Shown here piece after piece: positions 34,277 through 43,784 of a DNA stretch of 64,000 bases. The position numbers were made by a program, and so were the translations under genes. The notes below the pieces were generated by a model. It had not been told where the DNA came from and made no database searches. It worked only from the letters and a program-made list of their open reading frames with translations. Position 1 is the stretch's first letter; each line of letters starts with the position of its first letter. Origin of the DNA: Alopecurus myosuroides (Eukaryota; Streptophyta; Magnoliopsida; Poales; Poaceae); contig CM054059.1 in assembly GCA_028641055.1 (NCBI GenBank), forward strand, positions 107,148,263 through 107,212,262, read 5' to 3'.

Positions 34277-35304
34277 CACGATGATTGGGTGTATGTTCGC
34301 GAGTTCAAGGAATTCCTCAACACTTCTATGATCTCACCAATAAAGTTTCTGGCACTAAGTAAGTCACTTCCAACACCTTCTTTGAAGAGATCGCTGTTGT
34401 CAATTATTTGTTGGGTGAATGGAGTGATCATGTGATATGTGGTGATGATGAAATCTTTAAAAAAAAGGCTGCCAAGATGAAGGATAAGTATGATAAGTAT
34501 TGGGGTGATCCGGAGAAGATGAACAAATATATATTCATTGCTTCCATACTTGATCCTAGGTATAAAATTGTTAGCTCTTTCTCAATATATGTGTTTTGTT
34601 GTTTATTCTTATTGTATGGTCTGGTTCTAACATGTGTCTTGATTATTTACGTAAGGACCAAGGAGTCTCATTTCTTCAAGGACCTAGTTGAGGACACCTA
34701 TGGCAGCACTAAAGGTAACGCAATCTTGACTGCGACACACACGGAATTTGTTTCTCTTTTCGTAGACTACAAAAAATTGTATGGGACTCCTACTAGTGAG
34801 GTAACATCACAGTCTGAAACTAGTCATAATGCTTCTGAGAACTCTCTTATGAGGGCACGATACAACAAGAGAATGCGACTTAATATTGGAGATGCTAGCA
34901 CAAACGACAAAACTGAATTGGACAAGTACCTAGCTGAGGATACAGAAGAGCAATCTCCTGATTTTGACATTCCTTCTTGGTGGAAGTGCAACTCAGCTCG
35001 CTTTCCTGTCCTTTCAAAATTGGCACGCGACATACTAGAAATCCCTATCTCAACTGTTGCTTCTGAATCATCCTTTAGTACTAGTGGACGCATTCTAGAT
35101 GACTTTAGAAGATCTTTGACACCAATGACACTACAAGCTTTGATATGTACACAAGAATGGTTGTGTCGCAAGCATATCAATATTGAAGTTGATCTTGTCG
35201 AGCCGACCAACCTAGAGGAAGGTATGAAAAATAGTGTGTATTTCTATTTTTTATGGGTTATGCAATCTTCCATAATAATAATCTTCATTTGTTTTACAAT
35301 GTAG
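34277..35304 (+). pseudogene. hAT-superfamily transposase, C-terminal half, decayed
   Basis: The order is that of plant hAT (Ac/RICESLEEPER-like) transposases: VREFKEF.QHFYDLTNKVSGT (frame breaks near 34350), then an open frame from about 34408. KKAAKMKDKYDKYWG and IASILDPRYK (about 34460-34568) form the RNase H-like end. An extra hydrophobic stretch of about 30 codons (34570-34655) is probably a retained intron. The C-terminal dimerisation domain follows: LDKYLAED, DIPSWWK, then ASESSFSTSGRILDDFRRSL and LICTQEWL (34915-35165). The zinc-finger N-terminus and DDE start are missing or degraded. Confidence 0.8.
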
Positions 35305-35429
35305 AATTCGGAGGCCTCCAAGTGGATGATGTTGAGACAATTTCTGTTGATTGATCTTCATGCGTGGGATAGAATGCTACTTTTGATGAAACCTGTGTCT
35401 ATGTATGTGGAATTCGGAGGCCTCCAAGT
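35304..35429 (+). repeat. Direct repeat with a GGAGGCCTCC palindrome
   Basis: GAATTCGGAGGCCTCCAAGT occurs at 35304-35323 and 35410-35429, 106 bp apart. Each contains the perfect palindrome GGAGGCCTCC. It lies just after the hAT coding remnant and may be a local duplication in the element's 3' UTR. Confidence 0.7.
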
Positions 35430-35805
35430 TCATGTCTATTGTCTAGTTCCAGAATTCCATTTCATGTGTGTGTCACTGTGTGTGTGTGGAATCTGGAATA
35501 TATGTGTCTATGTGGGATGGAGTGTAACAGTATAACCTTTGGTGAAATATTTTTATTATGCCTTAACCGTTCCTGGTTGTGTGTGCATTTTTCCAACTTA
35601 CTTCATTCATCAGTTGAGATAAATGGTTATTACGGATGCTGTAGTGTACATCTATGATACATCCTGTTATTATTTTGTGAGTTGTTAGCATGTCGTAATT
35701 TTGTGACTATATATCCTGTTATATTATTACATGAAGAAAAAAGGTCATGCCGAAAAATTGGCTTGGCAGAATACTAAAGAAAATCTGTGCCAAAAGTTAC
35801 TGTCA

Positions 35806-35985
35806 TTCAAATTCGCGGTAACTTTGGTTAGTTTGGTTATTACCGAAACCAAACCGAACCTTAGTGGTTATTACCGAAACCGAACCGTATATCATACAAA
35901 ACCGTGTTAACCAACGTATTGAAACCGTATAAATCGTATAACCGTATAAACCAAACCGAATTAACCAAATTAACCGAACGCGCAG
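35806..35985 (+). repeat. AACCGAA-rich hAT-like sub-terminal region
   Basis: AACC(G/A)AA words and their complements recur at least twelve times in 180 bases. GGTTAGTTTGGTT (35826-35838) can pair with AACCAAACCGAACC (35847-35860). Dense short repeats and a terminal hairpin are typical of hAT ends, where transposase binds. The exact terminus and 8 bp TSD could not be fixed; it is probably near 35980-36010. Confidence 0.55.
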
Positions 35986-35990
35986 TTATA

Positions 35991-36949
35991 GTTGGACGTG
36001 CCATAATTAGGGGGGCCCTTGGTTGGATGCATACATGGCGGACGCCACAACCCCCTATTTCGCACTGACAGATTGTGATCCTACGTCCCAGAATTGCTAC
36101 AACATGTTTTTCATCTTAGTTCTTTTTCGGAAATCAACCCGCACTACACAGCAGACCAACTTAAACCAAGGGGTATATCCTGTTTTCCTCAAGTCTCTCG
36201 AAATTTGCAGCTAAAATACCACTATGCTTGTTTATTAGTGTTACAACAAAAATACGACTATTGCAACAAAAAAAATTGCGTCATGTGTACAAATAAAATA
36301 TAGTATTACAAAAAATTCTTATACATTTCAAAAACAAAATAAAAATGCTTTTCCATAGATTTATATCTAATGAAAAGCATCACCTATTTCAATAAGTAAT
36401 ATAGAACACAGCAACAGAAAAATTACATGTTTGCATCCTACGAAGAGTGCATGAACCATCTTTTCAAAAAATTATAAAAGAAAACACATATATTTTATCG
36501 AAACCACTCAGTAAAAATTACAACATCCTGCACGTGCTTTCTGAACAAAATTTGAATCTGAAAATTGTATGCAATGTTGAACGAAATAACAAGAAAAAAC
36601 TTAGCGTAGAGACGACGCTGCGCACCTGAAGGAGCCCAGAAAAAATAAAGCCTTACATGTACCAAACTTGGGCCGAAAATGTAGTTGGGGTAAAAAAAAA
36701 ACAAGAGAAAAGGTCAGCCTCGCTAGCCATTCGCACACGAGTTAACAGGGTTGCGATATGCTCACGCATGACTCAAGACGGGGCCACACGCTCTGGAATT
36801 TGGATATTCTGGAACCACACGCCAAAGAGGGTAGAGTCGCCGGGAGGCCTAAGCCGAAGCTGCAGATAGCCTTTGATGATGTAACTGGGTGGTGCGAAGA
36901 TTAACCTTTGTGGGCATTGTAAAATGCCTGCTTGTCTTTTGAGAGTGAC
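35991..36949. other. Unassigned DNA left of the Copia element
   Basis: A mix of AT-rich sequence (36200-36600) and moderately GC-rich sequence (36690-36950). The minus strand of 36773-36940 has a short protein-like run (about 40 residues) that I cannot assign. No RNA gene or clear transposon end is visible. It continues at 42392 after the Copia insertion. Confidence 0.35.
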
Positions 36950-36954
36950 GGTTC

Positions 36955-37109
36955 TGTCAAATGTATTTACGGTTTTACCCTGTACAATACGGTATAGTAT
37001 ACCGTCTGTACATGGGCCCTTTTGTACACGCCACAGAGGGGCTTTTCCTCCTATATAACATGTACCCCGAGCCCTCAACAGGGCATCGGTTCCGCTACGA
37101 TCTCTGACA
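36955..37109 (+). repeat. 5' LTR of the Copia element, 155 bp
   Basis: TGTCAAATG...TCTCTGACA. It holds a perfect inverted repeat ACGGTATA-G-TATACCGT and a TATATAA box (37052-37058), so transcription should start near 37085. GTACA occurs repeatedly around the inverted repeat. The only difference from the 3' LTR is the last base of the repeat arm (T here, C there). Confidence 0.93.
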
Positions 37110-37122
37110 TGGTATCAGAGCC
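37110..37122 (+). promoter_or_regulatory. Primer binding site, initiator Met-tRNA
   Basis: TGGTATCAGAGCC directly follows the LTR with no spacer. It is the standard plant complement of the 3' end of initiator methionine tRNA. Confidence 0.93.
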
Positions 37123-37167
37123 AATGAGCTCCAAAACCCAAAACCCTAGCCGCCACATACGATCATA

Positions 37168-37357
37168 GATCGGAAACCCCCCCCCACAATCCTCCACGAT
37201 CATCCTCTGATCGGAAACCACAAGCCATAATCCTCTACGATCACCTCTTGATCGGAAACCCCAATTCTCTCCACGATCTCTGATCGGAAACCATACAATA
37301 GCCTCACGATCCTGTTAGTCAGATCGGAAACCCACACACGATCTCAGATCGGAAGCC
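37168..37357 (+). repeat. Six GATCGGAAACC repeats in the Copia leader
   Basis: GATCGGAAACC starts at 37168, 37209, 37250, 37282 and 37322, with a variant GATCGGAAGCC at 37347. Most copies are preceded by ACGATC a few bases to some 20 bases upstream. Spacing is 41, 41, 32, 40 and 25 bases. The array lies between the primer site and the start codon, where retroelements keep RNA packaging or dimerisation signals. It also contains no ATG, which suits scanning. The role is inferred. Confidence 0.85.
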
Positions 37358-37367
37358 CTCGACGACG

Positions 37368-40300
37368 ATGATGACTGCGCCGACCCCCACGTTGCTGTCC
37401 CAGGTCGGAAATCCACCCACGCAGAAGCTGACAAGGTCCAACTATCTCTTCTGGAAGACACTGGTGATGCCTGCTCTTCGTGGCGCCCAGGTTCTCGAGC
37501 TCTTGGATGGCACGGAAGCTGCTCCGGCGAAATTTCTTGAAGGTACTGATGCAAATAAATCCAAGTCACCAAACCCTGCGTATACCACCTGGCTAACAAG
37601 AGATCAAGCCGTCTTGACTTGGCTCCTCAACTCGCTCTCCCCCGAGATCATTGCGCATGTGGTTGGCATCGACACCGCAGCAGGAGTCTGGGCTGTGATC
37701 ACCCGGATGTTCAATGTGCACTCAAGATCCAAAGTGAACCAGTTGCGTGCCGCGCTCAATGGCACCAAAAAGAATGACCTCTCTGCAGCCGCTTTCTTGG
37801 CCAAGATGAAGAGTTCCGCCTCGGAGCTCGCGGCGATCGGCAAGCCAGTAGAAGAGGACGAGATGATCGGCTATGTCACTAATGGCCTTGATGCTAGCTA
37901 CAATTCTGTTGTCTCTGCTGTTAATGGCAACGAAGCAATTACTCTTGATGACCTTTACGCCCAGATCTGTGCACACGATGCTCGTCAGGACATGCTTGCC
38001 GAAACAGGCCAGACCGGTGGCTTCACTTCTTCGGCTAATCTTGCTCGCCGTGGTCGGGAGAACACACGTGATGGAGGAGGCCGTGACTACACTCGCCGAG
38101 ATGCTGATGATCGCCAGCGTGGATACTACCGCGGCCGGTCTGCTGAGCGCGGTGACCACGCGCGTGATGGTGGTGACCGCGCCCGTGACAGTGGTGACCG
38201 CGGTGATCGCCAGGGTGATCGCGGTGACCGCGGACGTGATGATGCTTGGCGCCGACGCGAAGATGATGGTGGACGCCGAGATGATCGCTGGGATGACAGG
38301 CGCCGTGACGACTACCGTCGTGATGGTGACTATAGGCGCCAAGATGATGGAGGACACCGACGTGGACATGGACGAGCTCCTACACCGTTTGTCGATGTCA
38401 CATGCCAAATCTGCAAAATCCATGGGCATCCGGCCTCTGACTGCTGGTGGCGCCGTGGAGATGATCGAGATAGGAGGGATCAGAGAGACAGAGATGGACC
38501 TAGAGATGGGCCCAGACGCAGAGAGGGCTCTGATGATGAAGGACCCAAGAGGGCTCAGAGAGACAGAGAAGGACCTAAGTATTCTGATACTGGTGCAACA
38601 GATCACATCACAGGTCAACTGAACAAGCTCACCACCCAGGAGAAGTACACAGGACGTGATCATGTGCACACTGCAAATGGACATGGTATGCCTATAAGTC
38701 ATATTGGTTATTCAACGTTGCATACTCCTCATAGCAATTTACATCTAAACAATATTCTCCATGTTCCTAATGCCTCAAAGAATCTTATTTCTGTTCATAA
38801 GCTTACTCTTGATAATCATGTTTTCATTGAGTTTCATCCTTATTTCTTTTTGATAAAGGATCAGGCCACTCGAAGAATTCTCTTTAAGGGGTCGTGCCAT
38901 GGTGGTCTTTACCCTCTAGTTCCTATATCTACAGGGTCTTCAAAACAAGCCTTCATCACAATAAAGCCATCCTCATCCACATGGCATCGCCGTTTAGGAC
39001 ACCCCTCTTCATTTGTCGTTCAACAGGTTCTTAGGAAAAATCAGCTTTCATATACCCCAGAAATAAATTCTTATGTTTGTGATTCTTGTCAGTTAGCAAA
39101 GAGTCATCAGTTGCCATATCCTGTATCATCTAGTGTTTCCACTGTTCCTTTGGAACAAGTTTTCTCTGATGTATGGGGTCCAGCACCTGTGTCTGTTGGA
39201 AAACATCTATATTATGTAAGCTTTATCGATGATTTCAGTAAATTCACATGGATCTATTTACTCAAAAGTCGTGCTGATGTTTATCAAGTTTTTCTCAATT
39301 TCCAAGCTTATGTTGAACGCAAGTTTGATAGAAAAATCATCACTATGCAAACTGATTGGGGTGGAGAATATGCAAAGTTAAATACCTTCTTTCAGAAAAT
39401 TGGTATTACTCATCATGTTTCATGTCCACATGCACACCAGCAAAATGGCTCAGCTGAGCGCAAACACTGTCATATAGTTGAGGTTGGTTTAGCTCTCCTT
39501 GCTCATGCTTCTATTCCACTTAAATTTTGGGATGAAGCCTTCCTTACTGCCACTTTTCTCATTAATCTCCTTCCTAGTAAGGTGCTTAATTTTGAAACTC
39601 CAGTAGAGCGTCTCCTTCATATGAAACCAAACTATGATTCTCTTCATATATTTGGTTGTGCATGTTGGCCTAATCTTCGCCCTTATAACAACAGAAAATT
39701 AGCCTATCGTTCTAATCGTTGTGTCTTCCTAGGCTATAGTCCTCGTCACAAGGGTGTCAAATGTTTAGATATCTCCACTGGACGTGTTTATATCTCTCGA
39801 GATGTTGTCTTCGATGAGAATATTTTTCCCTTCTCTGAATTACATCCCAATGCTGGAAAACGTCTCCGAGAGGAAATACTTCTTCTTCCAAAGAATTCAT
39901 CTTCTAATGCTATTGAGGATATCCAACTTGATGATCATATGCCATTGCCCATTATACCTGTTGTTACTAACAATGTTCAGCATGACTCAGATGATAGTGC
40001 TTCCGAAGAGAATTCTGCTGATCAAAATTTCAGTGAAAATGATGAAGAAATGAGCTTCCAAGAGGAAGAAATAGACGCCTCACAAAATGACGAACAGGGT
40101 GCTAGATCCGATACCGATACGCCTGCAGGCTCTGGTCCTGACAGCTCCAATCCCGAGGAGGATCCTGGCGCATGCAGTGACAGTGCGTCCCCCCAGGAGC
40201 GCCAGCGCACTGCTGTCGCCACGGAACCCGCGCGCCCGTCATCGACTGCCACGTCGCGCCAGCATCCAGCGGATCTGACCGCGTCTCCTCCGCCTCAATC

Positions 40301-42224
40301 GCCAAATGCCACGTCGCGCTCGTCTGCATCGGCCCCGACAACCCCGCCTCGATCCAGTGGATCTCTGTCCCCCACGCGGACAGAGCATGCGGGAGATGCT
40401 CCCCAGCCCCCACCTGCCACGTCGCAGCGATCTCGTTCGCTGTCTCCGCCTGGCGCTCGACCAGGTGCTGCTGCATGCAGCCACACTGATCCCGAGGGGG
40501 ATTCTGGTGGGGAAAATAACCACGGCGGATCTTCTGTGCCTGATGCTGCTGTCTCTCCTGTGCAAGGCATGCGCACTAGACTTCAAAGAGGTATAAAAAA
40601 ACCCAAAGGTTACAAAGATGGAACTTTACGTTATGGAAAACAACCAAATATTTATGCTAAACATACTATGCTTACAATTGCTAATGAACCTACTTCTTTG
40701 GCTAATGCACTCGAGGATCCCAAATGGCGCAAAGCTATGGAGGAGGAATATGATGCCTTGCTCAAAAACAAAACATGGCACCTTGTTGCTCCTTGTTCTG
40801 GCAGAAACTTGATTGATTGCAAATGGGTATTTCGTATCAAGAAAAATGCAGATGGTACAATTGACAGGTATAAGGCTCGTCTTGTTGCAAAGGGGTTCAA
40901 GCAAAGGTATGGCATTGATTATGAGGACACTTTCAGTCCAGTTGTCAAGGCTGCTACTATTAGAACAGTACTCTCTATTGCTGTTTCTAGAGGATGGAAA
41001 TTACGTCAGTTAGATGTTAAAAATGCTTTTCTTCATGGTATTCTAGAAGAAGAAGTCTACATGAAGCAACCCCCAGGTTTTGAGAATTCTAATGCTCCAA
41101 ACTATATTTGCAAACTTGATAAAGCATTATATGGTCTGAAACAGGCACCTAGAGCTTGGTACTCTCGGCTTAGCTCCAAATTACTTGATCTTGGATTTGT
41201 CTCCTCTAAAGCAGATACATCTTTGTTTCTGTTTCACAAGCCAGATGTTACTATATATATCTTGATATATGTTGATGATATTATTGTCACAAGCTCTTCA
41301 GATCATGCTATTTCAGTTCTGCTTAAGGATCTCAATGAGAACTTTGCTATCAAGGATTTGGGGGATCTTCACTTCTTTCTTGGTATTGAGGTAAAGAAAA
41401 TTAATGATGGTTTACTTCTGACACAAGAAAAGTATGCTTCAGAACTGCTTGACAGAGTTGGCATGGATCTATGCAAACCTACACCTACCCCACTGTCCTC
41501 CACAGAACCTCTTTCGCTCAATGAAGGGGATTTACTTGGTCCTGATGATAATTCCACATACCGCAGTATTGTTGGTGCATTACAATATCTCACTCTTACC
41601 AGGCCAGATTTAGCTTTCTCTGTTAACAAAGTCTGTCAATATTTACATGCTCCTACTACTGTTCATTGGGCTGCTGTTAAGAGGATTCTGAGATATGTTA
41701 AGGAGACAATCAATATTGGTATTACCTTTCAGCCATCTTCATCTACTCTCTTGAGTGCTTTCTCTGATGCAGATTGGGCTGGATGTCTTGATGATAGACG
41801 TTCCACCGGAGGATTTGCTATATTTGTAGGACCGAATCTGGTCTCCTGGAATGCTAGGAAACAAGCTACAGTCTCACGCTCTAGCACAGAAGCTGAATAT
41901 AAAGCACTAGCTAATGCTACAGCAGAATTAATATGGGTTGAAGCACTGCTGAATGAACTGGGAGTTAGACTGAAAGAGAAACCCTGTCTTTGGTGTGATA
42001 ATCTTGGTGCAACCTATTTGTCAGCAAATCCAGTGTTTCATGCTCGTACCAAACACATAGAAATTGATTTTCATTTTGTTCGTGAAAGGGTGGCTAACAA
42101 AAAGCTGGATATCAGGTTTATCTCAAGCAAGGATCAAGTGGCTGATGGATTTACTAAGGCTCTTCCAGTTAGAAATCTTCATGAGTTTAGACGTAATCTA
42201 AACCTTCTCTCGAGTTTAGATTAA
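37368..42224 (+). CDS. Copia gag-pol polyprotein, 1618 residues, intact
   Basis: It encodes everything needed to make particles, copy the RNA and integrate. Approximate residues: gag core 10-220; Arg/Asp/Gly-rich tail 225-345; CX2CX4HX4C zinc knuckle (C346, C349, H354, C359); protease DTGA 407-410; integrase zinc finger (H540 to C571/C574) and catalytic D601, D663, E697; Ser/Pro-rich linker about 900-1080; RT with YVDD 1301-1304; RNase H with SDADW (D1467) and STEAEYKAL. The stop TAA overlaps the polypurine tract. No stop or frameshift is present. It is longer than typical Ale polyproteins (about 1350-1450) because of the RD-rich tail and the linker. ATGs at 37368 and 37371 are adjacent; the first is used. 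Confidence 0.94.
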   Translation: MMTAPTPTLLSQVGNPPTQKLTRSNYLFWKTLVMPALRGAQVLELLDGTEAAPAKFLEGTDANKSKSPNPAYTTWLTRDQAVLTWLLNSLSPEIIAHVVGIDTAAGVWAVITRMFNVHSRSKVNQLRAALNGTKKNDLSAAAFLAKMKSSASELAAIGKPVEEDEMIGYVTNGLDASYNSVVSAVNGNEAITLDDLYAQICAHDARQDMLAETGQTGGFTSSANLARRGRENTRDGGGRDYTRRDADDRQRGYYRGRSAERGDHARDGGDRARDSGDRGDRQGDRGDRGRDDAWRRREDDGGRRDDRWDDRRRDDYRRDGDYRRQDDGGHRRGHGRAPTPFVDVTCQICKIHGHPASDCWWRRGDDRDRRDQRDRDGPRDGPRRREGSDDEGPKRAQRDREGPKYSDTGATDHITGQLNKLTTQEKYTGRDHVHTANGHGMPISHIGYSTLHTPHSNLHLNNILHVPNASKNLISVHKLTLDNHVFIEFHPYFFLIKDQATRRILFKGSCHGGLYPLVPISTGSSKQAFITIKPSSSTWHRRLGHPSSFVVQQVLRKNQLSYTPEINSYVCDSCQLAKSHQLPYPVSSSVSTVPLEQVFSDVWGPAPVSVGKHLYYVSFIDDFSKFTWIYLLKSRADVYQVFLNFQAYVERKFDRKIITMQTDWGGEYAKLNTFFQKIGITHHVSCPHAHQQNGSAERKHCHIVEVGLALLAHASIPLKFWDEAFLTATFLINLLPSKVLNFETPVERLLHMKPNYDSLHIFGCACWPNLRPYNNRKLAYRSNRCVFLGYSPRHKGVKCLDISTGRVYISRDVVFDENIFPFSELHPNAGKRLREEILLLPKNSSSNAIEDIQLDDHMPLPIIPVVTNNVQHDSDDSASEENSADQNFSENDEEMSFQEEEIDASQNDEQGARSDTDTPAGSGPDSSNPEEDPGACSDSASPQERQRTAVATEPARPSSTATSRQHPADLTASPPPQSPNATSRSSASAPTTPPRSSGSLSPTRTEHAGDAPQPPPATSQRSRSLSPPGARPGAAACSHTDPEGDSGGENNHGGSSVPDAAVSPVQGMRTRLQRGIKKPKGYKDGTLRYGKQPNIYAKHTMLTIANEPTSLANALEDPKWRKAMEEEYDALLKNKTWHLVAPCSGRNLIDCKWVFRIKKNADGTIDRYKARLVAKGFKQRYGIDYEDTFSPVVKAATIRTVLSIAVSRGWKLRQLDVKNAFLHGILEEEVYMKQPPGFENSNAPNYICKLDKALYGLKQAPRAWYSRLSSKLLDLGFVSSKADTSLFLFHKPDVTIYILIYVDDIIVTSSSDHAISVLLKDLNENFAIKDLGDLHFFLGIEVKKINDGLLLTQEKYASELLDRVGMDLCKPTPTPLSSTEPLSLNEGDLLGPDDNSTYRSIVGALQYLTLTRPDLAFSVNKVCQYLHAPTTVHWAAVKRILRYVKETINIGITFQPSSSTLLSAFSDADWAGCLDDRRSTGGFAIFVGPNLVSWNARKQATVSRSSTEAEYKALANATAELIWVEALLNELGVRLKEKPCLWCDNLGATYLSANPVFHARTKHIEIDFHFVRERVANKKLDIRFISSKDQVADGFTKALPVRNLHEFRRNLNLLSSLD

Positions 42225-42231
42225 GGGAGGG
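42221..42231 (+). promoter_or_regulatory. Polypurine tract of the Copia element
   Basis: TTAAGGGAGGG abuts the 3' LTR at 42232. The TAA stop codon of the polyprotein (42222-42224) forms its start, so coding sequence and plus-strand primer overlap. Confidence 0.88.
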
Positions 42232-42386
42232 TGTCAAATGTATTTACGGTTTTACCCTGTACAATACGGTATAGTATACCGCCTGTACATGGGCCCTTTT
42301 GTACACGCCACAGAGGGGCTTTTCCTCCTATATAACATGTACCCCGAGCCCTCAACAGGGCATCGGTTCCGCTACGATCTCTGACA
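42232..42386 (+). repeat. 3' LTR of the Copia element, 155 bp
   Basis: By reading it is identical to the 5' LTR except one T-to-C change, at the last base of the ACGGTATA/TATACCGT inverted repeat. The TATATAA box is at 42329-42335. GGTTC follows as the target duplication. Confidence 0.93.
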
Positions 42387-42391
42387 GGTTC

Positions 42392-43416
42392 ATTGTTTCA
42401 CTTACCACTGGCGCAACCATATATGGAATCCTATGGCCTGTTCTTTTGGAGAACTTAGGCCACTGAAATAGTTCTATGTGGGTCTGCCGGTCTGGTACGA
42501 AGCCCTGTGATATCTCCGGCCTAATCGGTCTAGGACCACGTACGTAGGCCCAGTTTTCGCTGTAATAGCTCCGGACTAATTTCCCTCCCAAATAGAAACT
42601 CCGGACTAACTAGCCCGTGAGTGTTTTACCGTACTTCTTCCGTCTACCGGGCTAACTCCGGGCCTACACTCTCTTTACCGTCTACCGGCTGCACCTTTCG
42701 TTGGGTCGTGCTCAGCTGCTGGCTGTGCTCAAGAGACAGTTATGAGAGAAGATATGTCTTGTTCTCTACATATATTGGCTAGTGGACGAGCTGTCTGACG
42801 TGTGCACATGCGGACATGGCGTGGTGCTTGATTCCGATGGATGCCCTAATCTTTTGTGCTTGGATATATCCTCTTCTGGTGTGGAGGAGGCATATTCTCC
42901 CACAGGTGCATATAGTTAGGAGTAATTACAGTAGTGTCACTAATGGACAACTGTTGTCTAACATAATTAAGAGCAGAGCATCGTCTTGGTGCACACTAGT
43001 GGACAACTGTTGGTCCCAACCAGCGCCACATAGGACAATATTAAGTTAGAAAGCATCTCCCGACTAGCGCCACGAAATGTTCCACCAAACCCCGCCCATC
43101 GCTGTAGATCGTGTGTTAGCATGCAGCTGAATTATTTCATAACTAGCCTGATCGTCCGAGTATCGCCGCGACAATATTTTTACAACATTATGTCATGTCG
43201 GTTTGGCTGCTTCCTTCACGACTTACTAATTTACTCGTACGTATGAACATATCTGGTAATGGGTGCGCGCGCGAATCTGAAGCTGCACACTACCACATAT
43301 GCGTTGCATTGTCTTATCCTCTAACCGATAATTGCAATTGTAGGACGTGTCAAGGGTTTATGATTTGTAATATTTTCTTAATTTTTTATGATTTGCAATC
43401 TACACCCATACGTATC
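42392..43416. other. Unassigned DNA right of the Copia element
   Basis: About 1 kb of mixed composition. CCGGACTAA and (A/G)CCGTCTACCGG words occur twice each between 42568 and 42690, which suggests small local duplications. No ORF with a domain, RNA gene or transposon end is visible. Confidence 0.35.
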
Positions 43417-43489
43417 CATACTAGTAGAAACAATGCCATTAGTCCTGGGTCGGAAGGACCACTAGTCCCCGCTTGGCACCTGGGACAAC
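43417..43489 (+). mobile_element. Possible CACTA-type terminal fragment
   Basis: CATACTAGTAGAAACAATG then CCATTAGTCCTGGGTCGG resembles the left end of a common grass CACTA-related family (CACTAGTAGAAAA...TTTAGTCCCGGTT), with the second C of CAC lost. Only about 70 bases remain before the LINE poly(T); the rest may lie beyond the LINE, outside the window. Confidence 0.4.
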
Positions 43490-43612
43490 TTTTTTTTCAA
43501 GGATACTGGCATGACTTATCGGTTTCAAAGAAGGAGAAGCCAAAATGGCCAGATTACAACGCGGTCGACACAGACGTCGAGAACGCAATCCACACCAAAA
43601 AAATAAAAGTGA

Positions 43613-43784
43613 CTACTCGCCAACCCTCCACCTGTCTACCTGGGCTAGGGTAGTCTGAAATAGCCTCGCCGCACGCCAACTGTCGGCTTCGAGCAAGATG
43701 CTCTGCCGAATAACCACCGCGGAGGGGTTGACTCCTTCGAAGACGACGTTGTTACGGTGCCTCCAGATACACCAACAAACCAAC
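43613..43784 (-). pseudogene. LINE ORF2, C-terminal end
   Basis: On the minus strand CWCIWRHRNNVVFEG opens directly after the LARD and runs to a stop at 43613-43615. This W..W..RN..VF segment is the usual end of plant L1 ORF2, after the zf-RVT domain. With the part right of the LARD it forms one frame (ALV, then CWCIW). Confidence 0.82.

Larger units (their letters stand above)
36955..42386 (+). mobile_element. Full-length Ty1/Copia retrotransposon, probably Ale/Retrofit lineage, TSD GGTTC
   Basis: The two LTRs are 155 bp each and differ at one base. GGTTC is duplicated at 36950-36954 and 42387-42391. A perfect Met-tRNA primer site, a leader with six short repeats, one uninterrupted 1618-codon polyprotein and a polypurine tract are all present, total 5432 bp. 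LTRs this short and the N-terminal [20 protein letters not shown] gag type fit the Ale/Retrofit (Hopscotch-like) lineage; the lineage call is an inference. Near-identical LTRs and an intact frame indicate a recent insertion that could still be active. Confidence 0.93.

Noticed and set aside
37722..38702. 326-codon ORF on the minus strand opposite Copia gag
   Set aside because: It is the shadow of the Arg/Asp-rich coding repeats (GAT/CGT codons read as ATC/ACG on the other strand), giving an Ile/Thr/Ser/Val-rich low-complexity protein with no domain.
40022..40586. Minus-strand ORFs opposite the Copia Ser/Pro-rich linker
   Set aside because: Shadows of a real, continuous plus-strand frame.
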